A stretch of DNA of 64,000 bases. Origin: CBDDBX01 sp965225955. Lineage in GTDB: Bacteria; Acidobacteriota; Aminicenantia; UBA2199. The stretch's first letter is position 1. The number at the start of each line of letters is the position of its first letter. Below, one piece after another: positions 8,643-17,518 of the stretch. Below the pieces are notes generated by a model. It saw only the letters and a program-made list of their open reading frames with translations. It was not told the DNA's origin and ran no database searches. The position numbers and the translations under genes were made by a program. Location: contig CBDDBX010000036.1 of NCBI GenBank assembly GCA_965225955.1, forward strand, positions 14,533 through 78,532, in the 5' to 3' direction.

Positions 8643-11078
8643 CTATTTTTTTTCCAGCACGGTTCTTATTATACGGGAAAATTCGTTCATATCCACCGGT
8701 TTCTGAAGAAAAGCTGAAATATCTTTCATCATATTTTCCCTGTTGTATTTGGTGTCACTGTAACCGGTACACAGAATTACTGGCATTTCAGGTCTTATTT
8801 TATGCATCTCTTTTGCAAGGTTAACACCTGTTATGCCGGGCATAGTCAGATCAGTAATAAGAAGATCAAATTTTTCCGGTCTTTTTTTGAATAGTTCAAG
8901 AGCTTTTATGCTACTGGTAAAAGCATATACTCTGTAACCCATCTTTTTAAGAAGATGAGTCATTACTTCGGTTATACTCTCTTCATCATCAACAAGAAGA
9001 ACCGATTCGCTACCTGTTGAGAAGCTTTTATCATTTTTTTCTATTGAACAATTAACTATTGAGGGTTGCTGCATTTCCTGCTGGGGAAGCATAATAGAGA
9101 TAGTAGTACCTTTGGCAGGTGCTGAATCAACTTTTATTATTCCTCCCATGTTGGTTACTATGCCGTGGGTAACAGCCAGTCCCATTCCTGTACCTTCTCC
9201 TTCGCTTTTAGTGGTGAAATAGGGCTCAAATATTCTGCTTAGAATAGATCTGGGTATACCGTAGCCTGTATCTCCAACAGTAATGACCTGATAAGTCTGG
9301 CTGGTTTCGCCCTCTTCATCTTTAGTTGTTTTACTGTGCAGCTTTATTGTCAGGGTTCCACCATCTTCACTCATTGCATGAAAAGAGTTTGTACAGAGAT
9401 TCATAATAACCTGATGGAGTTGTGAAGGTGTAGCCTTTATTGATGGGAGTCCTGTAGCTATTGCAGTTTCTATTTTAATTGTTGAGGGCAAAGATGGTCT
9501 TATTAATTGCAATACCTCTTTAATAATAGCTGCGACACAGACATCCTCAAGTTTTTCGTTAGTTCTTCTGCTGAAAGTCATGATCTGTCTTATCATATCT
9601 CTTGCTCTTTCAGAAGCAGAAGATATCTTTTTAAGATATGAGTAGGTTTTCAGATTTTTCCCGGTTTCAAGTAGTGATAACTGGGTATAACCAATTATTG
9701 CACTCAGAATGTTGTTGAAATCGTGAGCAATGCCTCCTGCAAGAGTTCCTACAGCTTCCATTTTCTGAGCATGCAGGAGCTGTGCTTTAAGTTTCTTCTG
9801 ATCATCTTCAAAACTTTTTCTAAGACTTATATCTTTTGCAAAAACAAGAAACTCTTCGTCTGATAGCTTTACCGCCTGAACAGACCACCATTTTTTTTCT
9901 CCACTACTTACAATGACAGTAAGTTCACCTAAAGCTTTGCCTTTGGTAAGTAACTGTTTATAGTACTTTACAAAGTTTTTTCGATTGTCTCTTGTAACAA
10001 TATCCCTTGTTTTTTTTGTCAGAAGTTCTGATTTAGTGAACCCTGTAAGTTTACATGCAGCCCGGTTAAAATCCTTATAGTTACCATATTTGTCAGTTAC
10101 AAATATGGCATCCGGGGCACTATCTATATAGTTTCGAAACTTCTGTTCACTTTTTTGCAGTGTATTGAGAAAAAGAAGACTACTGAGGCTGTCAGTGAGT
10201 CTGTAGCATATCTCCCTGAATAATTTGACATCCGAATCGGTCCATACTCTTCTTATTGAGCACTGGTGTACTCCCATAACCCATGGTTTCCCGGATTTAG
10301 GATATATTGCCATAATAAGCTGGGATTTTATGGAGAACACTTTTGCAAACTCCGGACTGTGATTCTCATCAAAATAGAAAGGAACCGGGCCGTCTGCTTC
10401 AATAGCTTTTCTGCATACAGTTTTTACGTCTTCTGTCATAGGCATGGAGCGGTTCATCTGCATAGCTCCGGGATATCCGGATTTGGTAACTTCCATCGGA
10501 ACAGTCCATTCAGGTGAGAAAGGATCTGCAGGATAAAGAAGCCAGGATCTTTCGCAATCAAAAATATCCAGTACTGTACGGAGAGCACTATTCATAAGAT
10601 CTTCTATACTATCTGAATTTCTTGTAGCTGTTTCCAGTCTCTCAAGACTTTCAAGAAAGTACAGATAATCTACCTTTTTTGTATCAGTTACCTTTTGCCT
10701 GGAATAGTCTTTGATTATCAGAAGATGAGCGTTTTTCTGTTCATATTGAACAGGAGCAGCAGTCATTGTACACAGAATGATTTCATTAAGGTTCGAAATA
10801 ACTCTTATCTGCTGCTCTTTAACTTCTCCTGAAGAGAGAGAGTTGTAAAAATCTTCATCATGATTGTAGAGAACATGCTGAAGAAAATTTTTGCCGGAAA
10901 TTCTGGACTGAGAATACCCGAGGAGAGAGCATAGAGATTCATTAACCTTTACAATAATTCCTTCTCTGATAACTACTATAGGGGCAGAAATAAGTTTGTC
11001 CAGTATTTCAAAGCCTGAAGAGTCGATTGAGAGTGAATTAAGATTATTAACTGCTAATCTGGTAAAACTGCTAAACAT
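8643..11078 (-). CDS. Hybrid sensor histidine kinase (PAS-GAF-PAS-HisKA-HATPase-REC)
   Basis: This 811-residue soluble kinase has no membrane segments. Order: PAS (about 25-125), GAF-like (about 155-300), PAS (about 310-420), HisKA with phospho-acceptor His452 in GGIAHDFNN, HATPase (G1 VGDTGYGIP, G2 GEGTGMGLAV, about 545-665), and a receiver domain (about 692-811) with acidic pair DDE, phospho-acceptor Asp743 in LLITDLTMPG, and a KP loop. The GGIAHDFNNIL H-box is typical of kinases with an attached C-terminal receiver. No separate output regulator is adjacent. The ATG lies 9 nt after TAGAAT with no clear ribosome site, so it could be leaderless. Confidence 0.92.
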   Translation of the reverse strand: MFSSFTRLAVNNLNSLSIDSSGFEILDKLISAPIVVIREGIIVKVNESLCSLLGYSQSRISGKNFLQHVLYNHDEDFYNSLSSGEVKEQQIRVISNLNEIILCTMTAAPVQYEQKNAHLLIIKDYSRQKVTDTKKVDYLYFLESLERLETATRNSDSIEDLMNSALRTVLDIFDCERSWLLYPADPFSPEWTVPMEVTKSGYPGAMQMNRSMPMTEDVKTVCRKAIEADGPVPFYFDENHSPEFAKVFSIKSQLIMAIYPKSGKPWVMGVHQCSIRRVWTDSDVKLFREICYRLTDSLSSLLFLNTLQKSEQKFRNYIDSAPDAIFVTDKYGNYKDFNRAACKLTGFTKSELLTKKTRDIVTRDNRKNFVKYYKQLLTKGKALGELTVIVSSGEKKWWSVQAVKLSDEEFLVFAKDISLRKSFEDDQKKLKAQLLHAQKMEAVGTLAGGIAHDFNNILSAIIGYTQLSLLETGKNLKTYSYLKKISSASERARDMIRQIMTFSRRTNEKLEDVCVAAIIKEVLQLIRPSLPSTIKIETAIATGLPSIKATPSQLHQVIMNLCTNSFHAMSEDGGTLTIKLHSKTTKDEEGETSQTYQVITVGDTGYGIPRSILSRIFEPYFTTKSEGEGTGMGLAVTHGIVTNMGGIIKVDSAPAKGTTISIMLPQQEMQQPSIVNCSIEKNDKSFSTGSESVLLVDDEESITEVMTHLLKKMGYRVYAFTSSIKALELFKKRPEKFDLLITDLTMPGITGVNLAKEMHKIRPEMPVILCTGYSDTKYNRENMMKDISAFLQKPVDMNEFSRIIRTVLEKK

Positions 11079-11260
11079 AAGAAAATGATTCTATCACAAG
11101 TTACGCTGAAGTCAATAAGCTTGTTTCAATTATCGATACATATCGGAAAGGTCACTTTTTACATTACAAATTTTCAGAATGTGTAAAGATATAGTATTAA
11201 AAGGTGTAAACATGCAGTATAACGGTTGTATTAGTTTGTAAAATTCTATAAAATGGGCTG

Positions 11261-12157
11261 ATGAGACAGTTTATTATCTACACCATTATTGCACTTATTG
11301 TATTTAATCCATTTGTACTTGCTGCTTCAGAGACAGATAGTAGTAAAAGCGGAGAGGAGAAAAGAGAGAAGAAGAAAGAGGACAAGAAGGAAGAGTATAC
11401 TAATGATCCTTTTTTAAAAGCTCTTGTCAAAGATGCAGGACATATACTTTCTGCTCCTGCAAGAATAAACAGAAATAACTGGTTTTTATGGGTAGGAACC
11501 ATTGCTGCGACCGGTATTCTTATTCATAATGATGAAGCAATATATAAAGAGTTTAAAAGTTACCAGAAGAAGAACAAATGGGTTGACAAGGTTAGTCCCC
11601 ATATTACCAAGTTCGGAACAGGAGAGTACAACATTGGTATTGCGGGAGGATTTTTCCTTGGAGGTCTGTTACTGAAAGACAGAAAAGCAAAAGAAACAGC
11701 TAAACTTATTATCATGACATATCTTCAGACAGGTCTTGTAGTTCAGATAGGGAAACATATGTTTGGACGTCAGAGACCATCGTGGGATAATGGCAAAGAT
11801 AAGTGGCACGGTCCTTCCGGTTTCTTTGACAGATACAAAGCCGGGAAAATTTCAAAATATGATGCTTTTCCTTCAGGACATACCATTACTGTAATGGGTA
11901 CGGCAGCAGTTATTTCTGAAATGTACAAAGATACTGTATGGGTTCCGGTTCTCAGTTACACAATGGCTGGTCTGGTAGGTCTTTCAAGAGTAACAGAAGA
12001 TACCCACTGGTTGTCAGAGATTGTTCTTAGTACTGTACTGGGTATAGCTATAGGTAAATATGTTGTAAAACGCAGAAACAGAATGGGAAGAAAAATCAAT
12101 ATAATGCCTATGGTTGGTACAAATAAAATTGGGCTTAGCCTGAGCTATACTTTATAA
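11261..12157 (+). CDS. Exported PAP2-family phosphatase
   Basis: The 298-residue protein has a signal peptide/anchor (1-22), a very basic-acidic KKKEDKKEE linker, then a PAP2 domain. The three phosphatase motifs are KX6RP (Lys165-Pro173), PSGH (204-207) and SRX5H (Ser242-His249), followed by WLSE, with Glu where Asp is usual. The family dephosphorylates membrane lipids such as phosphatidic acid or undecaprenyl pyrophosphate on the outer face of a membrane. It is followed 20 bp later by an outer-membrane barrel gene, so both probably act in the envelope. TAAAAT sits 6 nt before the ATG, another leaderless candidate. Confidence 0.88.
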   Translation: MRQFIIYTIIALIVFNPFVLAASETDSSKSGEEKREKKKEDKKEEYTNDPFLKALVKDAGHILSAPARINRNNWFLWVGTIAATGILIHNDEAIYKEFKSYQKKNKWVDKVSPHITKFGTGEYNIGIAGGFFLGGLLLKDRKAKETAKLIIMTYLQTGLVVQIGKHMFGRQRPSWDNGKDKWHGPSGFFDRYKAGKISKYDAFPSGHTITVMGTAAVISEMYKDTVWVPVLSYTMAGLVGLSRVTEDTHWLSEIVLSTVLGIAIGKYVVKRRNRMGRKINIMPMVGTNKIGLSLSYTL

Positions 12158-12177
12158 GGTTATTTACGGGGTCAAAT

Positions 12178-14568
12178 ATGAAGAAATTTACGATTGCAAC
12201 AATTCTACTGATTTTTATTGCAGGATCTCTTTTTGCTGAGAACAAAAAAAAGGAGAAACCTGAATTCAATAAGCACTCACTGAACTCTTTTATGAAAAAA
12301 GTTCTGCCAGGTGGAGAATTTTTCACAACTTACCTTGAGGCTTATGCACCGGATGCAACTCTCATGAATGAAGAGAATAACGGTTTTGGCTTTCTGGATA
12401 ACCCAAGAGTCAGTTTTGAAGGTGAATCCTTCTACAATTTTAACTGGTATGCCGGTAAAAACAGAATTAACTCTGCACTTAATCCAGGCTCATCAACAGT
12501 TATAATGCCTCTTGGCTCTGTTTCAGGTTTTCAGCTTGAAGGAGAAGCCGGCAGACACATGAGAAGAGGACTTGAATTCTCACTTGATCATTCTGATGCC
12601 GAAGGCTCACAGATAACAGGATCATGGGTTAATGCAGATATGGGGGGATACTTTAAATGGGCGAAGTTCCTTATAACCTCACCTGCAATTGACAGAGCAG
12701 ATAAACTTTATAATACAAGAAGAGAAATTGAGAGCAGTTACTACGGTGACTATACACTCAATAAGAAACTTGGAGATGGCAATTTTCATCTTGGAATGAG
12801 CTGGTTTGATATAAAAAGAAAATTTAACGATTTCAATAGTTTTGATACAACTTTTGGTGGAAGAAGCAGACTCTTTACAATGCTTCTTAAATATAGCAGG
12901 GAAACCGGTAACAATGGGAACCTTGAACTTTTTGCAGTTTATAATAACCGTAAAAGAGCAGAGCAGAATGCTGAGTATGGCCTGTTACCACAGGAGAGCA
13001 GCAGTGTAAAGAGAAATGCCCTGGTACTTGGAAGTAATTACAGAAGTGGAAAACTGACACTAGGAGGAACAATCTCTTTTGAAGATGAAAAAATCTCACC
13101 TTACACATCAGATTTCAGTAAAGATATGAAAGATCTTGATGGGGATATTTTCTTCCCTTCTTATAAACTGGGTGATTTTAAATCATTTATAATTGATGCA
13201 GAAGCCGGGTACAAACTAACAGAAAACAACGAAAAACTGGACTCTTCTCTTTTTGCTGATATTCGCATTTCAAGAGTAGAAGGTAAAGAAACTGTATTTA
13301 GTGAAACTCCGGTATATTTTGATCAGAACCCATTTCAGATTGTTAAATGGAACAGAGGTGCAAAATACACAAATATTAATGCAAAGCTGTCTGCCGGTGT
13401 TAATGGTACTCTCAGACTGTCAGAAAACAGCTCTCTTTCAGGCAAACTGTTTCTTACCTATCAGAGACTTGGATTTGATAATTCAGATAATAATATAGAT
13501 TTTGTTGCTCCGGGAGCAGATATTGAACTGTCACTTCTTGAGAAAAGCCCCAAAACCCTGAGATTTGCCCTTGGTATGCTACCTGTTGACGTTAGAGAGA
13601 ATGTTAACCGTTTTCTTGAAACCGATAGTAGCTATGGGGAAATATATTACTGGAATGATGAAAACGGAGATAGGAAGTTCAACACAGGTGAAACCGGAGA
13701 TCTCTACGGTTATACCGGAGGTAAATACCACAGTGTGAAAGATGGTATAAAAGCACCTATGAAATTCAGATTCCTTGTTGAGTATACAACCCCTATGTCC
13801 CGTAACTGGAACTTCAGAGTTAAAGGGATATTCAACAAAATGTTTAACTCACTATCTGTGAGGCATCCTGAAGAGTATGGATTCTATGAGAAACATGGTG
13901 AGTATGACCTCTACTTTTATGATAAAGTTATAAAAGAGTATATGCTTACAAATGGAAAGTATGACAGGGACCCTATGTCTGCGCATCTTCTGTTTGAGAT
14001 AAAAGGTGGAGTTGAAAAGAAGTGGTTCTTCAACTTCTCGTTCCTTACACACTTTATACTGGGAAATACTGCTTTCGGTAATGGCCCGGCAACCAATGAT
14101 ATTGGTATTATTGATGAGTCATCTGCTAATCCCAACTCATGGATTAACAGTTATGGCCGTGTTGATGGTGACAGAGCTTTTATGGGTAAACTATATGCAG
14201 GTTTCTTTGTTTTGAAAAATCTGTCCCTGGGTATTTCTGTTAAGTACAGAGATGGTGACCCATTTGCATTTATCAACTACGCAAATGCTCATAATCAGTA
14301 TGCAATGTACTATACTACCATTAAAGCTCTTGATGAGAAGGGGAGTGGCGATGGTCCGAGAGAAGATTATCTTGCGGATCTTAGTATGAAAGCTACTTAC
14401 TATTTTAAACTATTTGGAAAAGAGTCTACTGTAAGTCTTGCAGTTTTCAATATTCTTGATATTGGCTATGAGATCTCAGAGTATGCTTTTGACATTAACA
14501 ATAAAAGATATCCCAACGAACTTAATATGCCCCGAAGCATGAGACTCACTTTCAGTATGAAATTCTGA
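12178..14568 (+). CDS. Outer-membrane beta-barrel protein (TonB-dependent-receptor-like barrel without a plug)
   Basis: The 796-residue protein has a clear signal peptide (MKKFTIATILLIFIAGSLFA) and then alternating amphipathic strands to a C-terminal SMRLTFSMKF ending in Phe, the outer-membrane insertion signal. The last 60 residues (STVSLAVFNILDI, then an NELNMPRSMRL-like end) resemble the end of TonB-dependent receptors. I see neither a TonB box nor an N-terminal plug domain, and the DNDG-like loop WNDENGDRKFN resembles a calcium loop. The ligand is unknown. It is probably co-transcribed with the PAP2 gene. Alternative: a plug-less porin-like barrel. Confidence 0.75.
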   Translation: MKKFTIATILLIFIAGSLFAENKKKEKPEFNKHSLNSFMKKVLPGGEFFTTYLEAYAPDATLMNEENNGFGFLDNPRVSFEGESFYNFNWYAGKNRINSALNPGSSTVIMPLGSVSGFQLEGEAGRHMRRGLEFSLDHSDAEGSQITGSWVNADMGGYFKWAKFLITSPAIDRADKLYNTRREIESSYYGDYTLNKKLGDGNFHLGMSWFDIKRKFNDFNSFDTTFGGRSRLFTMLLKYSRETGNNGNLELFAVYNNRKRAEQNAEYGLLPQESSSVKRNALVLGSNYRSGKLTLGGTISFEDEKISPYTSDFSKDMKDLDGDIFFPSYKLGDFKSFIIDAEAGYKLTENNEKLDSSLFADIRISRVEGKETVFSETPVYFDQNPFQIVKWNRGAKYTNINAKLSAGVNGTLRLSENSSLSGKLFLTYQRLGFDNSDNNIDFVAPGADIELSLLEKSPKTLRFALGMLPVDVRENVNRFLETDSSYGEIYYWNDENGDRKFNTGETGDLYGYTGGKYHSVKDGIKAPMKFRFLVEYTTPMSRNWNFRVKGIFNKMFNSLSVRHPEEYGFYEKHGEYDLYFYDKVIKEYMLTNGKYDRDPMSAHLLFEIKGGVEKKWFFNFSFLTHFILGNTAFGNGPATNDIGIIDESSANPNSWINSYGRVDGDRAFMGKLYAGFFVLKNLSLGISVKYRDGDPFAFINYANAHNQYAMYYTTIKALDEKGSGDGPREDYLADLSMKATYYFKLFGKESTVSLAVFNILDIGYEISEYAFDINNKRYPNELNMPRSMRLTFSMKF

Positions 14569-14619
14569 TATATCAGAGGAGTAAATTGATGTGTAGTACT
14601 GTAAATTTCCTGTTGACAG

Positions 14620-14628
14620 TGGTATAAT
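14620..14628 (+). promoter_or_regulatory. Extended -10 for a leaderless transcript (gene 14636-16408)
   Basis: TGGTATAAT is followed by CTGCGTT and the ATG at 14636. There is no ribosome site between the -10 and the start codon. Confidence 0.55.
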
Positions 14629-14635
14629 CTGCGTT

Positions 14636-16408
14636 ATGAAGATACTATTTTATGAGTTTAAACGGTTAACTAATGTAAGGTTTATAGCCTTTACAGCAAT
14701 AATCTTTGCCTTACTTCTTGGCTATTTTTATAGAGGTGTGACTCTTCATGAGAAATTTACAGAAAACAGTAGTAAATTTCAGAACAGTTCAGCTGAAGAG
14801 ATCAGACTGATTCCTCCTGCAATGGCAGGAATTCTGGTACCTGAGCAGTATTCATCAGTTCTCAAAATAGGGATCACAGACAGTGGTAAAACAGAAATAG
14901 TACAGAACGTAACTGACAGTAGTCTTCAGTTAATTAATAATTTTGCTCTTTTTCTCTTCGTATTTTTTGCAGTTTTTTTCTATACCGGTACTACATTCTG
15001 CTCTATAAGGTATTTAAGAGAACATAAAGCTTTTGGGCCTTTTAAAGTGTTATTGAGGCTGGCTGTAAGATTTATTCTTCAGAACAGTCTTGTGCTGATA
15101 GTTATAACTCTGTCAGCTTCAATTGCAGTTATTTCAAATGGCCTGGGATTTCAGGATATGGAGAGAAGTTTTATTTTTGAATTTCTTCTTCTTATGTCTA
15201 TAGTGAATCTTCTCTTTTTCGGTGCAGGAATTCTGAGTTCCTATATGGTAAAAGAGCACAGACACAGAAATACGATACTTACAGTAACTGCTGCGATACT
15301 ACTTTTTGTTGCACCTGTAATAAGTAATTTTGTTCTGCCTACAGGGGTAATTGCCACAGATAGTGTGAACAGCGAAAGAGAGGTGTTAATAAAGAGCGGC
15401 TCAGGTACTATGGTTAACAAAATTAAAAAACTTAATCAGAAATTCCATGATAATAAACTTGGAGATATAGCATCATATGAATCAGCAATCATATGCTCCC
15501 CAGTATCTTACATGATCAATTTCATTGAAAGTGGTTCAGGGAAATGCTCCAGATCACGGCTTGATTTTATAAAATATTGCAATAATATCAATCTGAAGAA
15601 GATAGAAGCAGGTGAATACAGGGAAAATATTCCTGCTACATGGAACAGCAGAGTATACTATCCTTCCGGTATAAGTTCTGCCAGGTTCTTCTATTCAGCA
15701 GTGGCTCTGCTATTAATGGGGGCTGTACTGTTTATTGTTAATTCTGAAAAAAAGAAACTAACACTTAAACTCGATACTGAAGCTCTTGACAGCAGTATTA
15801 AATATCTTCTGGAAGAAGGAGGGGCTTTTGGTTTTCTTAAAGCAGAAGCAGTAGAGACCTCAGCGATAACAGATTATATTGCAAGTGAATATGGCTACCT
15901 GAGATGGTCACATATAAAGAAGAGTGACTGGCCGGGTAATATGTCAGTATTTGAGATTCTGGAGTTTCTGAATCTCAATTTTGACAGAGATCGTGCAGTT
16001 GAACTGGCTGTAAAAAACAATATTCATTTCAGTAGTGAAGATATGGCCAAGCAGACCTATTCAGCCAAACTTGTTATGGCTTCAAAAGAGAGATTAAATC
16101 TCAGAGCAGAAGATTTCAGAAAGAAAATTGGCTCTCTTGATGAAGATAAAATTGTTAAGCTGATAGGTTGTTGTTTTATGACAACCAGATTTGATAAGCT
16201 TATTTTCGAAGATATATTTGTAAATATTAAAGAGAGGGATATTACCTTTTTCAAAGATTTTTTCAAAAAAGTAGCTGAACAGGAAGGCAAATATATCCTC
16301 TATGTTGGCTCAGAGTATTTTCCTGTATTCGATCCTCTACAGTTTGCAGATAATAGCAATAATCCTTATCCTGTGCATAAAGAGACAAAATCTTTTACCA
16401 GACACTGA
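14636..16408 (+). CDS. ABC-2-like membrane protein with a degenerate ABC-ATPase-like C-terminus
   Basis: Residues 1-370 look like an ABC-2-type permease: an N-terminal segment at 16-32, an extracytoplasmic loop, five more hydrophobic segments (about 103-240) and a last one at 350-368. Residues 375-590 are soluble and read like an ABC ATPase that has lost its motifs: MSVFEILEFLNL matches the helical region after the Q-loop, KLIFEDIFVNIKERD aligns with a Walker B/D-loop (LLILDEPxxxLDxxD), and GKYILYVGSEY with the H-loop strand. No Walker A or LSGGQ is seen. Function unknown; possibly a pseudo-ATPase-fused exporter component. No partner ATPase gene is adjacent. Confidence 0.6.
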   Translation: MKILFYEFKRLTNVRFIAFTAIIFALLLGYFYRGVTLHEKFTENSSKFQNSSAEEIRLIPPAMAGILVPEQYSSVLKIGITDSGKTEIVQNVTDSSLQLINNFALFLFVFFAVFFYTGTTFCSIRYLREHKAFGPFKVLLRLAVRFILQNSLVLIVITLSASIAVISNGLGFQDMERSFIFEFLLLMSIVNLLFFGAGILSSYMVKEHRHRNTILTVTAAILLFVAPVISNFVLPTGVIATDSVNSEREVLIKSGSGTMVNKIKKLNQKFHDNKLGDIASYESAIICSPVSYMINFIESGSGKCSRSRLDFIKYCNNINLKKIEAGEYRENIPATWNSRVYYPSGISSARFFYSAVALLLMGAVLFIVNSEKKKLTLKLDTEALDSSIKYLLEEGGAFGFLKAEAVETSAITDYIASEYGYLRWSHIKKSDWPGNMSVFEILEFLNLNFDRDRAVELAVKNNIHFSSEDMAKQTYSAKLVMASKERLNLRAEDFRKKIGSLDEDKIVKLIGCCFMTTRFDKLIFEDIFVNIKERDITFFKDFFKKVAEQEGKYILYVGSEYFPVFDPLQFADNSNNPYPVHKETKSFTRH

Positions 16409-16440
16409 TAAAAAAATAGTAAGAATATAAGGTGGAGGGA

Positions 16441-16468
16441 AAAGCCCTCTACACAAAGTGAGGGCTTT
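16441..16468. terminator. Bidirectional terminator between convergent genes
   Basis: AAAGCCCTC (16441-16449) pairs with GAGGGCTTT (16460-16468), with A and T runs on both sides. It lies between the permease-like gene and the gene at 16482. Confidence 0.75.
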
Positions 16469-16481
16469 AAATTTTATTTTT

Positions 16482-16841
16482 TTAACCTGAAATTTTTACA
16501 GACGATTTAAAGCGGGTTTTGAAGAAATAGTAGATACTTTTCGCAATTTCAATTGCTGAATTGCTGTCTTTCTCGTATAACTGATTAAGCCACTCAGTGA
16601 TAGATTCCATTATTCTCAGAATAAACAACCAGCCGTCATCCATATAGAGTGCGTTAATATCAGTATTGAGATCAACTATATTATTGTCGGAACTGCTTTC
16701 CTGATCATCAGCTTTTTTATACTCAATATCAAAAATTGTTATTATCTGATCAGCTGTCTGTTTAAGACATTCAGATGCTCTATCATTATCGGCATTGATA
16801 ATGGTTTGTATCTTTGCAATCAGTTCCTGTTTATCCTGCAT
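16482..16841 (-). CDS. Hypothetical 119-residue helical protein
   Basis: I do not recognise this protein. It is acidic and predicted mostly helical, without signal peptide or membrane segment; a central Asp/Ser/Asn-rich stretch (about 43-58) separates two helical parts. It starts 7 bp after the stop of the XRE regulator gene, so the two are almost certainly co-transcribed and may act together. GATAAT lies 6 nt before the ATG, which could also give a separate leaderless message. Confidence 0.6.
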   Translation of the reverse strand: MQDKQELIAKIQTIINADNDRASECLKQTADQIITIFDIEYKKADDQESSSDNNIVDLNTDINALYMDDGWLFILRIMESITEWLNQLYEKDSNSAIEIAKSIYYFFKTRFKSSVKISG

Positions 16842-16848
16842 TGTAAAA

Positions 16849-17295
16849 TTATCCTACGTCTGACTTTTTCTCTTCAGCTTCCCGTTTTGCATCAAGGGAA
16901 GAAATATAATCTTTAATTTCTTCTTTAAGGAGAATCCATTTCGCTATCATACCGTGACGCACACCACTGTCGTGCATATATTCAAGCATCTCATTGATCC
17001 ATTTATTATCTTCAGGCAGGTCAGGGAAAATGTCGTTAATATTTGGTCCTTTACTGCTTATAAACATTTCGCCTTCATCGTGAAGGAACCAGTGAAGATT
17101 AAGATTAAGGTTTTTATGAGCAAAATAGAGAAATTCAAAAGAAGGTCTTTTTATTCCATGCTCCATCAGTGATATGAGGGATTTGGATACATTGGTTTTA
17201 GCTGCAAGTGCAGTTTGTGTTATACCCAACTCGTCACGAAACTTTCTGGCCTGACTTGCCCAGAATTCAATTTTTTCTTTGTAAAGTGTATTCAT
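16849..17295 (-). CDS. XRE-family helix-turn-helix regulator
   Basis: The 148-residue protein carries an XRE/Cro helix-turn-helix at about residues 17-70 (FRDELGITQTALAAKTNVSKSLISLMEHG), followed by WFLHDEGEMF, a stretch common in phage-type repressor-like regulators, and a helical C-terminal part. It should bind DNA as a dimer. The target is unknown; the co-transcribed gene at 16482 is the obvious partner. A GGAGAG ribosome site precedes the ATG. The 223-bp gap upstream (17296-17518) holds no gene I can see. Confidence 0.85.
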   Translation of the reverse strand: MNTLYKEKIEFWASQARKFRDELGITQTALAAKTNVSKSLISLMEHGIKRPSFEFLYFAHKNLNLNLHWFLHDEGEMFISSKGPNINDIFPDLPEDNKWINEMLEYMHDSGVRHGMIAKWILLKEEIKDYISSLDAKREAEEKKSDVG

Positions 17296-17518
17296 TTTCT
17301 AATGCTCTCCGTTTTTAATTTTCTTCTGTCTAATTAATAATACAGAAATGATGTTTTTCAAACTTTCTTTTTTTCTCATAAAACTATTATCTTCTCCCCA
17401 TTAATATTTTCACAAACAAGTTGCATATAAGAAATTATCACATTGAATAATTGATTGCAATAGCATAACAACGTTAATGTCACAAAACAGACATTTTTCT
17501 ACCGATATATCCCATCTT

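Noticed and set aside
14612..14628. TTGACA next to TATAAT upstream of the gene at 14636
   Set aside because: The hexamers are only 5 bp apart, so they cannot act as -35 and -10 of one promoter; the extended -10 explains the start better.
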